Shown: positions 7,513-16,654, counted from the stretch's first letter. The stretch: DNA of 64,000 nt from Bdellovibrio reynosensis (GCF_022814725.1 NZ_CP093442.1:2914001-2978000), one strand, 5' to 3'. The notes: generated by a model not told the origin, from the letters alone. Made by a program: numbers and translations.

Positions 7513-9080
7513 CAAATATGGAATTAGCAGGGAAGGTCATTCAAGAGCTGGTACGCACCGGAGTGAGAGAATTTATCCTGTGTGCTGGCGCCAGAAACAG
7601 CCCCTTAGTTAACATCCTTGATGAAAATAAAAACCTAAAAGTGTATTCGTTTTTTGAAGAACGTTCGGCCGCTTTTTTTGGTTTAGGTCGTATTGCTAGC
7701 ACAAGAAGACCTGTTGCCATTATCACGACTTCAGGAACGGCGGTTGCTGAATTAATTCCTGCAGCTGTAGAAGGAACTTATTCTTCGTTACCGTTGATTA
7801 TGGTCACAGCCGATCGCCCAAAACATTTCCGCGGAACAGGGGCTCCACAAACCATTGAACAAGTCGGAATCTTTTCTTACTACAACGAAGTGGCGTTAGA
7901 TTTAGATGCGGAAAATTCCCATCTATCATTTAAGTCTTTGTCTTGGAAAAAACCAATTCACGTGAATGTTTGTTTTGAAGAGCCCTTACTTGATGGCCCC
8001 ATTCCAAAAATTGAAATCCCAACTGTATCAGAACGTACGAAGCTGCCAGGGCAGTTGCCATTAGGGACGTTAAAAGAAATGGAAGATTTTTTAAATACTC
8101 ACCAGCCCTTAGTGATGGTGGGTATTCTTCCGGAAAAAGCCCATAATACCGTTCTAGAATTTCTAAAACAGTATAAGGCACCAACTTATTGTGAAGGTAT
8201 TTCTAGCTTGCGTGGTCACCCAGATTTAAAAGATTTTGAAATTCGCTCGGGCGAACAAATGATTCACAGAGTTTTCAAAGAAGGCATTTGTGATTCGGTT
8301 CTAAGAATCGGCGGGGTGCCAACGACACGTTTCTGGCGTGACTTGGAAGATAAATATAAAAACATTCCGGTATTCTCTGTCAGTTTTAATCACTACACGG
8401 GCCTGAGTCGTCCGGTTGAGCATTGCAATTCGTTAGATCTTTTAAGTCAGGTAGAGTTCACTCACCCGCACCGTGAAAACGTAAAACTTAATATCGAAGA
8501 TTTGGCGCTTGCTGAAAAAGTGCGTGCGCTTTTAATGAAGTACCCTAAGTCTGAACAGGGTTTAATTTTTGGTCTTTCATACAAAATGAAGGGCGGATCG
8601 GTTTACTTAGGCAACTCGTTACCGATTCGTGAATGGGATTCTTGTTCAGCCCATGAATCAATGCCAGTGCGTGTGGCGGCCAATCGTGGCGCCAATGGGA
8701 TCGACGGACAGATATCGACGTTCTTAGGTTGGGCCCATCCGGAAACTGAAAACTGGTGCTTAGTAGGCGATCTAACGGCGATGTATGATTTATCGTCACT
8801 TTGGGCAACTTCTCAACTTGATGCGCGCAAGCTCCGGGTTGTTGTTATTAACAACGGCGGAGGTCAAATTTTCTCGCGTATGTTTAATAAAGATATATTT
8901 ATAAACAAACATCAGATTTCTTTCGAATCATGGGCTAAGATGTGGAACTGGGATTATCAGAAATGGACTGAGATTCCAGATACCACACAGTTTACCGATC
9001 GCCAGGTGCTTGAGATAGTGCCTGACTGGGATCAAACTCAAAGTTTCTGGAAGGAATACGAGGCCCTTTGGAAAGAGTGA
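7509..9080 (+). CDS. menD: SEPHCHC synthase (2-oxoglutarate decarboxylase)
   Basis: The 523-residue thiamine-diphosphate enzyme adds a succinyl semialdehyde unit from 2-oxoglutarate to isochorismate. Its N-terminus shows the MenD pattern LVRTGVREFILCAGARNSPL with the TPP-activating Glu in FFEERSAAFFGLG, then TTSGTAVAELIPAAVE and VTADRP. The central part has LRIGGVPTTRFW, and the TPP-binding C-terminal domain has ANRGANGIDGQISTFLG and VVINNGGGQIF. Length and domain order fit MenD. It overlaps menF by four bases and menH by four bases. Confidence 0.95.
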   Translation: MTNMELAGKVIQELVRTGVREFILCAGARNSPLVNILDENKNLKVYSFFEERSAAFFGLGRIASTRRPVAIITTSGTAVAELIPAAVEGTYSSLPLIMVTADRPKHFRGTGAPQTIEQVGIFSYYNEVALDLDAENSHLSFKSLSWKKPIHVNVCFEEPLLDGPIPKIEIPTVSERTKLPGQLPLGTLKEMEDFLNTHQPLVMVGILPEKAHNTVLEFLKQYKAPTYCEGISSLRGHPDLKDFEIRSGEQMIHRVFKEGICDSVLRIGGVPTTRFWRDLEDKYKNIPVFSVSFNHYTGLSRPVEHCNSLDLLSQVEFTHPHRENVKLNIEDLALAEKVRALLMKYPKSEQGLIFGLSYKMKGGSVYLGNSLPIREWDSCSAHESMPVRVAANRGANGIDGQISTFLGWAHPETENWCLVGDLTAMYDLSSLWATSQLDARKLRVVVINNGGGQIFSRMFNKDIFINKHQISFESWAKMWNWDYQKWTEIPDTTQFTDRQVLEIVPDWDQTQSFWKEYEALWKE

Positions 9081-9826
9081 ACCTGTTTTTACTGCATGGA
9101 TTTTTAGGAAGACCCGCTGATTGGTCTTCTGTAAAGGGCTACTTAAGTCTGAATGAAAATCTAAGAATTTTTGTTCCCGACTATTTCAAAGAAGCTTTAT
9201 TAAATCCTCAACACAGTTTTGAAAGTTGGGCAGAAAACTTCACGCGCTGGGTGGATCTGCAGGGATGTTCTAAAGATAAAAACATTCTTGTCGGGTACTC
9301 GCTTGGTGGCAGGTTAGCACTTCATGCCCTTAAAAATAGACCACAACTTTGGACGAAAAGTTTATTTGTTTCCACGAACCCCGGTTTCAATGACCAATTA
9401 GCCACTTTTGATCCAGAATCACCAGAGCGAAAACAAAGATGGATTAATGATTCATACTGGGCCGAAGAATTTTTAAAAGCCCCGTGGGAATCGGTGTTGC
9501 GCAACTGGAACTCCCAGGCTGTGTTCAGTGGGGGCTCTGAAGAACCAGCGCGATTAGAAAAAGATTATTCTAGAGAAAACCTAAGCCTTGCCCTGACCCA
9601 GTGGTCTTTGGCGCAACAACAGAACATGCGTCCGGTGTTACAAAACCAAGCCGAAAAGGCTTTGTGGCTTGTGGGCGAAAGGGATGAAAAGTTCTTAGAT
9701 CTTTCGCGCCGTCTGGTTCAAGACATCCCGAAATTAAATGTGTCGGTGATACCAGGGGCTTCCCACCGTGTGCTTTTTGATTGTCCGAAACTTTTAAGCG
9801 AGAAGATCTTAAGCTTATTGGCTTAG
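9077..9826 (+). CDS. menH: SHCHC synthase-like alpha/beta hydrolase
   Basis: The product is an alpha/beta hydrolase of 249 residues likely to remove pyruvate from SEPHCHC. It carries the oxyanion element LLHGFLG at the N-terminus, nucleophile elbow VGYSLGGR (Ser75), an acid in LVGERDEKF and a catalytic His in GASHRVLF. The GTG at 9077 overlaps the menD stop (GTGA) and has GGAAAGA just before it; a TTG nine bases earlier is an alternative. Its place directly after menD supports MenH over a generic hydrolase. The last 12 bases overlap the convergent protease gene. Confidence 0.85.
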   Translation: MNLFLLHGFLGRPADWSSVKGYLSLNENLRIFVPDYFKEALLNPQHSFESWAENFTRWVDLQGCSKDKNILVGYSLGGRLALHALKNRPQLWTKSLFVSTNPGFNDQLATFDPESPERKQRWINDSYWAEEFLKAPWESVLRNWNSQAVFSGGSEEPARLEKDYSRENLSLALTQWSLAQQQNMRPVLQNQAEKALWLVGERDEKFLDLSRRLVQDIPKLNVSVIPGASHRVLFDCPKLLSEKILSLLA

Positions 9827-10666
9827 TTTTTCAGACTGTTCTTTAATCCACGGCATATATTTTTTGATGTTCATGTAAATCGATTTTTCTGCACATAGAT
9901 CTTTATTTAGCATAAAGGCTTTACGTTCTTCTTCGGTCATTTCAACCGGAGTCGTCCAAGAGATGGCAGAAGCAATACCAATCGCGTAATCGTTATTTTT
10001 ATAGCGGAAAATCGCCGGGCCCCCAGAATCACCATTGCAGATGCCTTTAGCAAAAGTTTGGTTTACATAAAACTCTGACTGATCAAGGCTGATACTTTCG
10101 ATTTTAGTCTGAACATGGCGAAGGTAACCCGTGCCATAGTTGGCTTTGGGGTTTATGTCAGACTTTCCGGAAATGCGCCCATAACCAGTAGCTATGAACT
10201 CGTTACCAGCCACAATGTCTAAATCCTCTGGCGGAAGTGCGATTGGAAAGTACCCAGTAGGAGCAGTGTTCACCAAACGAATCAAAGCCACGTCATGACG
10301 GTTGGTCCCATCTTTTTTATAAAGTTCATGGTGAATCGCAGAGTGCACATCACGTCTGATGTAATTGCCATCCATAGGACGAATGCCGAAAGCAATAGTC
10401 ATATCTTTTTCATTAATACCAAGACAGTGGGCGGCGGTGAGGATGATGTTTTTTTTAATTAAAAAACCGGTGCAATGGGTGTTCGTTGATTTATTATAAA
10501 TAAGCGCAACGTTTTTAGACCAAGATTGATCTTGAGTCGATTGAGAGCCGCCGATTATCCCAGCGTCTGGAAAATTGCTTAGCTCAGAACTTTGCACGCC
10601 ACAGCCGATGTTCATCGACGCTAATACGAAGCAAAGCAGGATGCTGAAGAACGACCAAGTAAGCAT
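9815..10666 (-). CDS. Secreted chymotrypsin-fold serine protease (S1)
   Basis: The 283-residue protein has an N-terminal export signal (MLTWSFFSILLCFVLAS) ending near a Cys in NIGC, an imperfect lipobox. After a short propeptide comes IIGG, the mature N-terminus of S1 proteases. The triad is complete: LTAAHC, HDVALIRL and GICNGDSGGP. By chymotrypsin numbering residue 189 is Gly (K-G-I-C-N-G-D-S), so cleavage after Arg/Lys is not expected; elastase- or chymotrypsin-like specificity is more likely. The residue before IIGG is Gly, not Arg. Start 10666 has GGGG four bases upstream; the longer frame from 10699 lacks a site. It lies downstream of a second S1 protease gene, separated by a terminator. 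Confidence 0.88.
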   Translation of the reverse strand: MLTWSFFSILLCFVLASMNIGCGVQSSELSNFPDAGIIGGSQSTQDQSWSKNVALIYNKSTNTHCTGFLIKKNIILTAAHCLGINEKDMTIAFGIRPMDGNYIRRDVHSAIHHELYKKDGTNRHDVALIRLVNTAPTGYFPIALPPEDLDIVAGNEFIATGYGRISGKSDINPKANYGTGYLRHVQTKIESISLDQSEFYVNQTFAKGICNGDSGGPAIFRYKNNDYAIGIASAISWTTPVEMTEEERKAFMLNKDLCAEKSIYMNIKKYMPWIKEQSEKLSQ

Positions 10667-10697
10667 AATTCCCCAAATTGTGAGGTGCCAAAATAAC

Positions 10698-10731
10698 AAA
10701 AGGGCCGCTATTTAGGTAGCAGCCCTTTTTG
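10698..10731. terminator. Strong bidirectional hairpin between two protease genes
   Basis: AAAAGGGC (10698-10705) pairs with GCCCTTTT (10722-10729), extended by an inner GCTA/TAGC stem and a TTTAGG loop. A-rich left and T-rich right flanks let it terminate in either direction. For the minus-strand protease at 10759-11592 it lies 28 bases after the stop, implying that the next protease gene has its own promoter or depends on readthrough. Confidence 0.8.
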
Positions 10732-10758
10732 ATTTTGAAAAAAATTTTTAAATACGAA

Positions 10759-11592
10759 TTATTTAGAAACTTGCGGAGCGGTTAAGGAAACCGAAAGCTT
10801 TTGGGCCATGCGGTTGATCCATACTTTGTAATATAACGCGCTTGTGTATGCTGAGTATTTAGAGCAATCGTTGTCTTCGTCGTTAACACCGCGGCTTGTA
10901 ACTCCCCAAAGGTAGTATTTGCCTTTAACTTCAACATACGCAGGGCCGCCAGAGTCACCGTGGCATGCGCCTGTGCCTTGCGTTTGATTTAATTTTACTT
11001 CTGATACGCTGTACAAAGGATCTTCAACTTTGACTGAAGTCATTTTCAAAGTACCAGCACCTTCACCAGTCACGCCATTCGTGATGCCGTAACCTGCAAG
11101 CACTACTGTTGAACCGCGTTTTAGTAAAGACTTTTGCGAAGCCGCTAAGAAAGTTGCGGGTTTATAGCCAGCAGGAACAGTTCCTGTGAAATGCAAGATC
11201 GCGATGTCGCCCGTATTTTTTTCTTTTAGTTGGCGAGATGGCCAGTACGGAGACACTTCAAGTTTATCCACTTTGCGACGTTCACTTGTTGCTGAAAGTG
11301 AAAGATCAAAGAAAACATACATTTCTTCAGTATAAGCACCCACGCAATGAGCTGCTGTAAGAACTAGATTATTTGGAAGTAAAGAGCCTGTGCAAAGTTG
11401 GCCTTCTGCTGCATCGTAAACTGCAACGATGCTTTCAGTAATTTTATCGCCAGCTTGAACCACTGACCCGCCGATAATAGCGCTGTCTGCCGTTTCGATT
11501 AAATTTGAAGTTGGATTTTGATTTTGTGGAGCACACGCTGTCAGCGCCAAACTTGAAAACAAACCTGCTAAGAACAACTTATTTCTTTTCAC
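10759..11592 (-). CDS. Lipoprotein serine protease of the S1 family
   Basis: This 277-residue protein begins MKRNKLFLAG with lipobox LTAC (lipid Cys20), a short linker, then SAIIGG at the mature protease N-terminus. The triad is visible as LTAAHCVG, GDIAILHF and GACHGDSGGP. Position 189 by chymotrypsin numbering is Gly, so trypsin-like specificity is unlikely. The start is GTG at 11592 with a G-rich site (GGGGGGGA) upstream; there is no better ATG. A perfect TATAAT lies on the minus strand at 11675-11670. It is one of three related proteases in the window (9815, 10759, 26993), consistent with a predator's digestive set. Confidence 0.9.
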   Translation of the reverse strand: MKRNKLFLAGLFSSLALTACAPQNQNPTSNLIETADSAIIGGSVVQAGDKITESIVAVYDAAEGQLCTGSLLPNNLVLTAAHCVGAYTEEMYVFFDLSLSATSERRKVDKLEVSPYWPSRQLKEKNTGDIAILHFTGTVPAGYKPATFLAASQKSLLKRGSTVVLAGYGITNGVTGEGAGTLKMTSVKVEDPLYSVSEVKLNQTQGTGACHGDSGGPAYVEVKGKYYLWGVTSRGVNDEDNDCSKYSAYTSALYYKVWINRMAQKLSVSLTAPQVSK

Positions 11593-11669
11593 AGTAATCC
11601 CCCCGAGTTACGCCAATCACCCCTGATCGCGTGAAAGCCAATAAACCCAATTTGGAACCACTTTACAAG

Positions 11670-11701
11670 ATTATAATACTTATGCCTGCCATAAGCAGGC
11701 A
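11670..11701 (-). promoter_or_regulatory. Candidate promoter and operator for the 10759-11592 protease
   Basis: On the minus strand a perfect -10 box TATAAT reads 11675 to 11670, about 80 bases before the GTG start. Just upstream, TGCCTGC (11683-11689) and GCAGGCA (11695-11701) form a perfect 7-bp inverted repeat with a 5-base centre, placed over the -35 region. It may be an operator; it may also be a weak terminator hairpin of the proline iminopeptidase gene, although no T-tract follows. Confidence 0.4.
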
Positions 11702-11716
11702 CAGTTGATGAATTCT

Positions 11717-12664
11717 TTACAGTGTTTTGAAACTGTCAGTCGCTTCTATTAGAGCTGAGCGGGTTCCAGGTTCAGCAGCAGCGTGGCCCGAGTCAGCGAT
11801 GAATGTAAATTTTGCTTCTGGCCATGCTTTATGAAGATCCCACGCCGAGCGAGCCGGGCAAACCACATCATAGCGACCTTGAACAATCGCGCACGGAATG
11901 TGACGAATGCGCTGAACGTTTTCAAGCAGCCAGTTGTCGGTTTCAAAAAACGCGTTGTTTGTAAAGTAATGGCATTCAATGCGCGCAAAACTAAGCGCAT
12001 AATCAGGATCATCAAAATCGTCGATCGCATTTTGATCAATGATCAATCTTGAAGTTGCTGCTTCCCACTTGCTCCAAGCTTTGGCGGCCTCTAAGCGAAT
12101 CTCTGAGCTGTCGTGGGTCAGGCGTTTATAATACGCAGTCACCATATCATGTCGTTCGTTTTCAGGAATGGGTTTTAAATATTCATCCCATACGTCAGGG
12201 AAAATTTGCGAAGCGCCCTCTTGATAAAACCATTTAATTTCAGAAGGACGGCAAAGAAAAATCCCACGTAAAACTAGCGCCCTCACTTTTTCTGGATGAG
12301 TTATCGCATAAGCAAGGGCTAGCGTTGAACCCCAGCTACCACCAAACACAACCCACTTGTCGATGTTTAAATGAGTCCGTATGGTTTCAATGTCTTTCAC
12401 TAAGTTCCAGGTGGTGTTTTCACGAAGCTCAGCGCACGGCGTGGACTTTCCTGAGCCACGTTGATCAAATAAAATAATTCGATAAGCCTTGGGATCAAAG
12501 AAACGACGATGGTCAGGGGCGATGCCGCCGCCGGGACCGCCATGAAGAAAAACCACCGGGCGACCTTCAGGATTTCCGCACTCTTCAAAGTAAAGAGTAT
12601 GAAGATCGGAAACTTTCAACATGCCTTTATTATAAGGTTCAATCACAGGATAAAATTCACGCAC
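11717..12664 (-). CDS. pip: Proline iminopeptidase
   Basis: The 315-residue protein is a peptidase family S33 member that removes N-terminal proline from peptides in the cytoplasm. Typical motifs: FEECGNPEGRPVVFLHGGPGGG near the N-terminus (HGGPGGG oxyanion loop), DQRGSGKSTP, nucleophile elbow GGSWGSTLAL, catalytic Asp in VQGRYDVVCP, and His in DSGHAAAEPG. Length fits Pip exactly. The start is GTG at 12664 with AGGGAGG five bases upstream. It is probably used for amino acids from digested peptides, in line with neighbouring exported proteases. Confidence 0.95.
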   Translation of the reverse strand: MREFYPVIEPYNKGMLKVSDLHTLYFEECGNPEGRPVVFLHGGPGGGIAPDHRRFFDPKAYRIILFDQRGSGKSTPCAELRENTTWNLVKDIETIRTHLNIDKWVVFGGSWGSTLALAYAITHPEKVRALVLRGIFLCRPSEIKWFYQEGASQIFPDVWDEYLKPIPENERHDMVTAYYKRLTHDSSEIRLEAAKAWSKWEAATSRLIIDQNAIDDFDDPDYALSFARIECHYFTNNAFFETDNWLLENVQRIRHIPCAIVQGRYDVVCPARSAWDLHKAWPEAKFTFIADSGHAAAEPGTRSALIEATDSFKTL

Positions 12665-12734
12665 GGGGGCCTCCCTTTTTTCAAAGCTAGAGGCTAATCC
12701 CGGGTGAAGTTCATTGTCAAAGTGCTGTGCGTGA

Positions 12735-13652
12735 CTAGTGGAAAAGATCGCGACCGTCGCGGTGAGATTCGGCTTGTCCGTAGACCTCGCCTCTTGTTTC
12801 CGCTAAATAGATTTTATTGATTTCGTTGGCGATTTCTGCGCTGATAAAAATAATCAAAGACGAATAAAAGACCCACATTAAAAGTAGAATTAAAGAACCC
12901 GCAGCGCCATACATATTGGCTGTGGCGCTTTGTCCAAGATAGATCCCGATCAGATGTTTACCGATGGTGAACAGAAAAGCAGTCACCAGTCCTGCGACGA
13001 AAGCGATTTTTGGTTTAATTTTTATTTCCGGAACAAAATAATAAATAGCACCGAAAACAAAACTGAAAACGACCTGAGAAGCTAGGAAAGCAAGGGCTTG
13101 ACCAAGGAAAGCTTCCCCTCCTTGAAAAATCACAGCTATCGCCGAAGATGCGACAAGCGAGATTACTGAAATCAAAACGAATGTCAGAACCATGCCCATG
13201 GTGAATACTTTTTCTTTAATAAAATCGTAGGCTGATCTTAGAAAAGATTTTTTCTGTTCCTTTTTGGGTTCACATTGGTCTGCTGTTTCAAAAATAACAT
13301 TTAAAGAGGCTCGCAGTTGACCAAAGATGGCCCCGGCAGAAAAAAGGAGGGTTAATATACCGGCAATTCCGGCAACATTACGCGCAGTGGGAGTTTTGTC
13401 TGCATTTTTCGCAATAACACCAATAGTTTCACCGGCTTGTTTCCCTACCAGAGCTTGAATTTGCGCAATCAACTCGTTCTTAAAATCCTCTCCTAAAAAT
13501 GACACCCCAAAAATTAAAATAATAAGCAAGGGTGCTAGGGAAAGGGCTGAGTAATAAGATAGGGCTGCGGCCATATCCATAAGTTTATCTTTGCTTAATT
13601 TGTCTGTGAATTCTGAGCTTTTAAGTTGGTTAATGACTTGTTTGATTTTCAT
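12735..13652 (-). CDS. YihY/BrkB-family inner-membrane protein
   Basis: The 305-residue protein has about six transmembrane segments and the YihY/BrkB family pattern: an N-terminal cytoplasmic helix, MDMAAALSYYSALSLAPLLI-type first segment, LLFSAGAIFGQLRASLNVIF, FVPEIKIKPKIAFVAGLVTA and a YGAAGSLILLLMWVFYSSLI segment near the C-terminus. The biochemical role of this family is unsettled; it is not RNase BN despite old annotation. ATG at 13652 is preferred over TTG at 13658, but no clear ribosome site is visible. It is a single gene. Confidence 0.88.
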   Translation of the reverse strand: MKIKQVINQLKSSEFTDKLSKDKLMDMAAALSYYSALSLAPLLIILIFGVSFLGEDFKNELIAQIQALVGKQAGETIGVIAKNADKTPTARNVAGIAGILTLLFSAGAIFGQLRASLNVIFETADQCEPKKEQKKSFLRSAYDFIKEKVFTMGMVLTFVLISVISLVASSAIAVIFQGGEAFLGQALAFLASQVVFSFVFGAIYYFVPEIKIKPKIAFVAGLVTAFLFTIGKHLIGIYLGQSATANMYGAAGSLILLLMWVFYSSLIIFISAEIANEINKIYLAETRGEVYGQAESHRDGRDLFH

Positions 13653-13980
13653 AACCAAAAACTAACAGAACAGGTTTTTCGGGGCTGCCAAAAATGACTA
13701 GAAGTGGCTAGAAACATGGGATGGCAATTATCACTTTAAAACGGTTTTTCCCTCTGAAGTTGCAAATCAGATGCTTGTTTATATAAGGATTACGTACTTT
13801 GTCGGAATAATGATTAAGTTCTTGTAGGGAACCAGTCCTCAGACGGAATGCCTTTGATATTCTTAATTTCGCTGTGTTAGTTGTGTTGAACGAATTCACA
13901 GATTTTTTTCGGACTTATTGTTAGAACACAAATTTATACACTTCGACATCGTCGCTGTGTAACTGACACGTAAGGTGAAA
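13653..13980. other. Intergenic region between divergent genes
   Basis: These 328 bases separate the YihY gene from the hybrid kinase gene. They are AT-rich and should hold both promoters. The only open frame (minus strand, GTG at 13899) has no ribosome site and no family resemblance, so I see no gene here. Confidence 0.5.
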
Positions 13981-15267
13981 ATGGAAAATAATCAGCTCAT
14001 TGATTCAGCTAATCAGGGTCGTGCAGGAGAGTTGCTTGAACAGCAACGCCTTCTTATTCGCTCTCATTTGCGGGAATTAGAGGTTCTGAAAAGATCTGCT
14101 GAGGAATCAAACCTTGCTAAAAGTCATTTCCTGGCAAATATGTCCCATGAAATCAGAACGCCGCTGGCGGCAGTTCTAGGTTTCGCTGATGAACTTCAGC
14201 AAGAAAACCTGACTGATTCTGAACGCAAAGATTATCTTGCAGCCATTCGTCGCAATGGCGAAATGCTGATGCGTCTGATCGACGATATTTTAGATCTTTC
14301 TAAAATCGAATCGCAAAAAATCGAACTTGAAAAGTCCACTTTCGTTTTGCATGAACTGCTTGATGATGTGAAAAAAACATTAGCAAGTAAGGCAGAAGAA
14401 AAAAGAATTCAGCTGACCGTAGATCTTCCACAGAACCTTTCCTTTTACGGCGATACCTTGCGCATAAAACAGATTCTTTTGAACATCATTGGTAACGCTG
14501 TGAAGTTTACTGATTGTGGTGGAGTGCACGTGCGCACGCAAATCTTTGATGCTCTTGACACCGGAAAGAAAAATACCACAAACGTGATCTTCACGGTCAG
14601 CGATACGGGCGCGGGTCTTTCTATTTATGAATCACAAAAATTATTTCAACCGTTCACCCAAGCTGATGTTTCGGTGACCCGTAAATTTGGCGGCACGGGG
14701 TTGGGCTTGGTGATTTCTCGCCAATTAGCGCGTTTGATGGGTGGGGATTTGCGTTTAGTGCAATCCCAGGTCGGCGTAGGATCTGTTTTTGAAATCACTT
14801 TAAATTTAGAAACTCAAAGCCAACAGGCGGAAAAAAAAGAGGCTCTTGGGACACCGGTAGCGACTGAGATGAAAATCAGTTTATCTGGAAAGACGATCTT
14901 GGTTGTTGATGATGTCAGTGACAACCGCTTCTTAATTGAACGCTATCTAAAAAGCCATGAGGTGAAGCTGCTTCAAGCTTCAAACGGCCCAGAAGCCCTA
15001 GAGTTGTTTTCAAAAAATAAGGTCGACCTTATTCTTATGGATATTCAAATGCCTTCCATGGATGGCCATGAGGCGACCCGCAGAATCCGCAAAAATAATA
15101 TCGATATTCCCATTATCGCGCTTACAGCCCATGCCATGCGTGATGAAATTCATAAGTGCATGAATTCTGGCTTTGATGCGGTTTTAACAAAGCCCACTCG
15201 ACGCCACGAACTGATAGAGCTTTTGCAAAAATGGCTTTGTAAACCGTCTAAAAAAACCGTCCAATAA
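13981..15267 (+). CDS. Soluble hybrid histidine kinase with C-terminal receiver
   Basis: The 428-residue protein has no membrane segment and no PAS or other sensor domain. Residues 20-45 form a coiled coil, then the phosphoacceptor box ANMSHEIRTPL (His56), DHp helices, and an HATPase domain with NIIGNAVKFT (N box), SDTGAGLS (G1) and RKFGGTGLGLVISRQL (G2). A receiver domain follows (about 300-425) with the acidic pair VVDDVSDN, acceptor Asp354 in ILMDIQMPSMDG, and the Lys in VLTKPTR. The start at 13981 uses TAAGGTG; a GTG at 13975 overlaps that site. It is probably recruited by a partner or senses through its coiled coil. It is not next to a regulator gene. Confidence 0.92.
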   Translation: MENNQLIDSANQGRAGELLEQQRLLIRSHLRELEVLKRSAEESNLAKSHFLANMSHEIRTPLAAVLGFADELQQENLTDSERKDYLAAIRRNGEMLMRLIDDILDLSKIESQKIELEKSTFVLHELLDDVKKTLASKAEEKRIQLTVDLPQNLSFYGDTLRIKQILLNIIGNAVKFTDCGGVHVRTQIFDALDTGKKNTTNVIFTVSDTGAGLSIYESQKLFQPFTQADVSVTRKFGGTGLGLVISRQLARLMGGDLRLVQSQVGVGSVFEITLNLETQSQQAEKKEALGTPVATEMKISLSGKTILVVDDVSDNRFLIERYLKSHEVKLLQASNGPEALELFSKNKVDLILMDIQMPSMDGHEATRRIRKNNIDIPIIALTAHAMRDEIHKCMNSGFDAVLTKPTRRHELIELLQKWLCKPSKKTVQ

Positions 15268-15300
15268 AAAAAGCGCAGGTATTTAAACTTGCGCTTTTTT
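15266..15300. terminator. Bidirectional terminator
   Basis: A-tract plus AGCGCA (about 15266-15277) pairs with TGCGCT plus T-tract (15290-15300) around an AT-rich loop. It serves the kinase gene ending at 15267 and the convergent hmgA ending at 15329. Confidence 0.85.
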
Positions 15301-15328
15301 ATAGTTCTATATTTTTCAATGTAACGAC

Positions 15329-16609
15329 TTATTTAAAGTTCTTTTTAAAATCCTGCCAAACTTCTTGATAGTCTTCCTGCAGGAAGTTTTTTGTCATTGC
15401 AAAGTCGGTCACCATGTAGGGGATGCGAGATTCAAACATAAAGGCCATGGTGCCGTCGATTTTAAATGGTTTTAACTCTGCTGCAGAAGCCTTTTCAAAA
15501 GCCTCTACGTCAGGTCCATGGGCCGAATAAAAGTTATGAAGACTGCCGCCGCCAGGGCCGAATCCTTCTTCTTCTTTTGCATCGTAAGTCCCATAAATCA
15601 GACCCATGTATTCACTCATACAATTGCGATGGAAATACGGAGGTCTGAAAGTATTTTCAGCCACCATCCAACGTGGCGGGAAGATCGCAAAGTCGACGTT
15701 GGCGACGCCGGGTGTATCGCTGGGTGAAGTAAGCACTGTGAAAATTGACGGATCTGGATGATCGAAGCTTACGGTATTGATGGTGTTGAATTTACGTAGA
15801 TCATATTTAAAAGGCACATAGTTCCCGTGCCATGCAACGACGTCCAATGGAGAATGGCCCATTTCTGCTGACCATAATTCGCCGTTAAATTTTCCGATCA
15901 GTTCAAACGGCCCTTCAAGATCTTCAAACGCTGCTACCGGGGTCAAGAAATGACGACGGTGAGCCAAACCATTTGCGCCAATCGCACCTAGTTCAGGTAA
16001 ACGGAAGGGGCTACCAAAATTTTCAGCGATGTAGCCTTTGCAGTTCCCTGGTTTTAACGGATTGACTTGAAATTTCATTCCACGAGGAACAAGAACGATT
16101 TCACCAGGCTCAGCTTCAATGAAGCCAAGTTCTGTCTTTACTTGCAGGCTTCCTGATTGAGGTACAAAAAGAAAATCACCATCAGCATTCATTAGGTATT
16201 TGTTCTGCATACCTTGGTTGAATGAATAAAGATGAACTTGAAGGCCGCGTTGCTCGTGGCTCATCCCTGTGCCGCATACAGTACGGATACCTTCAATAAA
16301 GTTTCCGCTTTCTTCTTTCAAAGCATTCCAACGCATTTGATTTGGATTGATGTGCAAAGGTTTAAAGAAAGTTTTTAGTGTAAGCTCTTTTAAAGGTTTG
16401 AAAGCCTTATGCATGACCGAGGGACGAATGCGGTAAAGCCAAGAATAAAGATTCGTGTGGCGGGGAGCTGTGAAAGCAGAACCACTTAATTGTTCTGGGT
16501 AAAGCCCCATAGGAGCTTTCTGTGGAGAGTTTTGATCAAGTGGCAAAGCGCCCGTGCGCGCCTCTGAAGAAAAATGATTTCCAAAGCCTGAAAGATATTT
16601 GTTTTCCAT
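15329..16609 (-). CDS. hmgA: Homogentisate 1,2-dioxygenase
   Basis: The 426-residue Fe(II) enzyme opens the ring of homogentisate to maleylacetoacetate in tyrosine/phenylalanine breakdown. Family signatures include YLSGFGNHFSSEA at the N-terminus, SGSAFTAPRHTNLYSWLYR, MRWN and the metal-site region PYFHRNCMSEYMGLIYG with a second conserved block GGGSLHNFYSAHGPD. Length fits the family. It is the only tyrosine-breakdown gene visible here. AGAGGC sits just before the ATG. The gene is followed by a terminator and preceded by the DUF6624/adenosine deaminase pair on the same strand, 45 bases upstream, so it could be co-transcribed with them. Confidence 0.96.
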   Translation of the reverse strand: MENKYLSGFGNHFSSEARTGALPLDQNSPQKAPMGLYPEQLSGSAFTAPRHTNLYSWLYRIRPSVMHKAFKPLKELTLKTFFKPLHINPNQMRWNALKEESGNFIEGIRTVCGTGMSHEQRGLQVHLYSFNQGMQNKYLMNADGDFLFVPQSGSLQVKTELGFIEAEPGEIVLVPRGMKFQVNPLKPGNCKGYIAENFGSPFRLPELGAIGANGLAHRRHFLTPVAAFEDLEGPFELIGKFNGELWSAEMGHSPLDVVAWHGNYVPFKYDLRKFNTINTVSFDHPDPSIFTVLTSPSDTPGVANVDFAIFPPRWMVAENTFRPPYFHRNCMSEYMGLIYGTYDAKEEEGFGPGGGSLHNFYSAHGPDVEAFEKASAAELKPFKIDGTMAFMFESRIPYMVTDFAMTKNFLQEDYQEVWQDFKKNFK

Positions 16610-16654
16610 GCCTCTATAATCAACTCGAACGCTAAAAAGTCAATCAGGGACAGG

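Noticed and set aside
13708-13899. Minus-strand open frame of 63 codons between the YihY and kinase genes
   Set aside because: GTG start without ribosome site, no signal or domain, and it fills a divergent promoter region.
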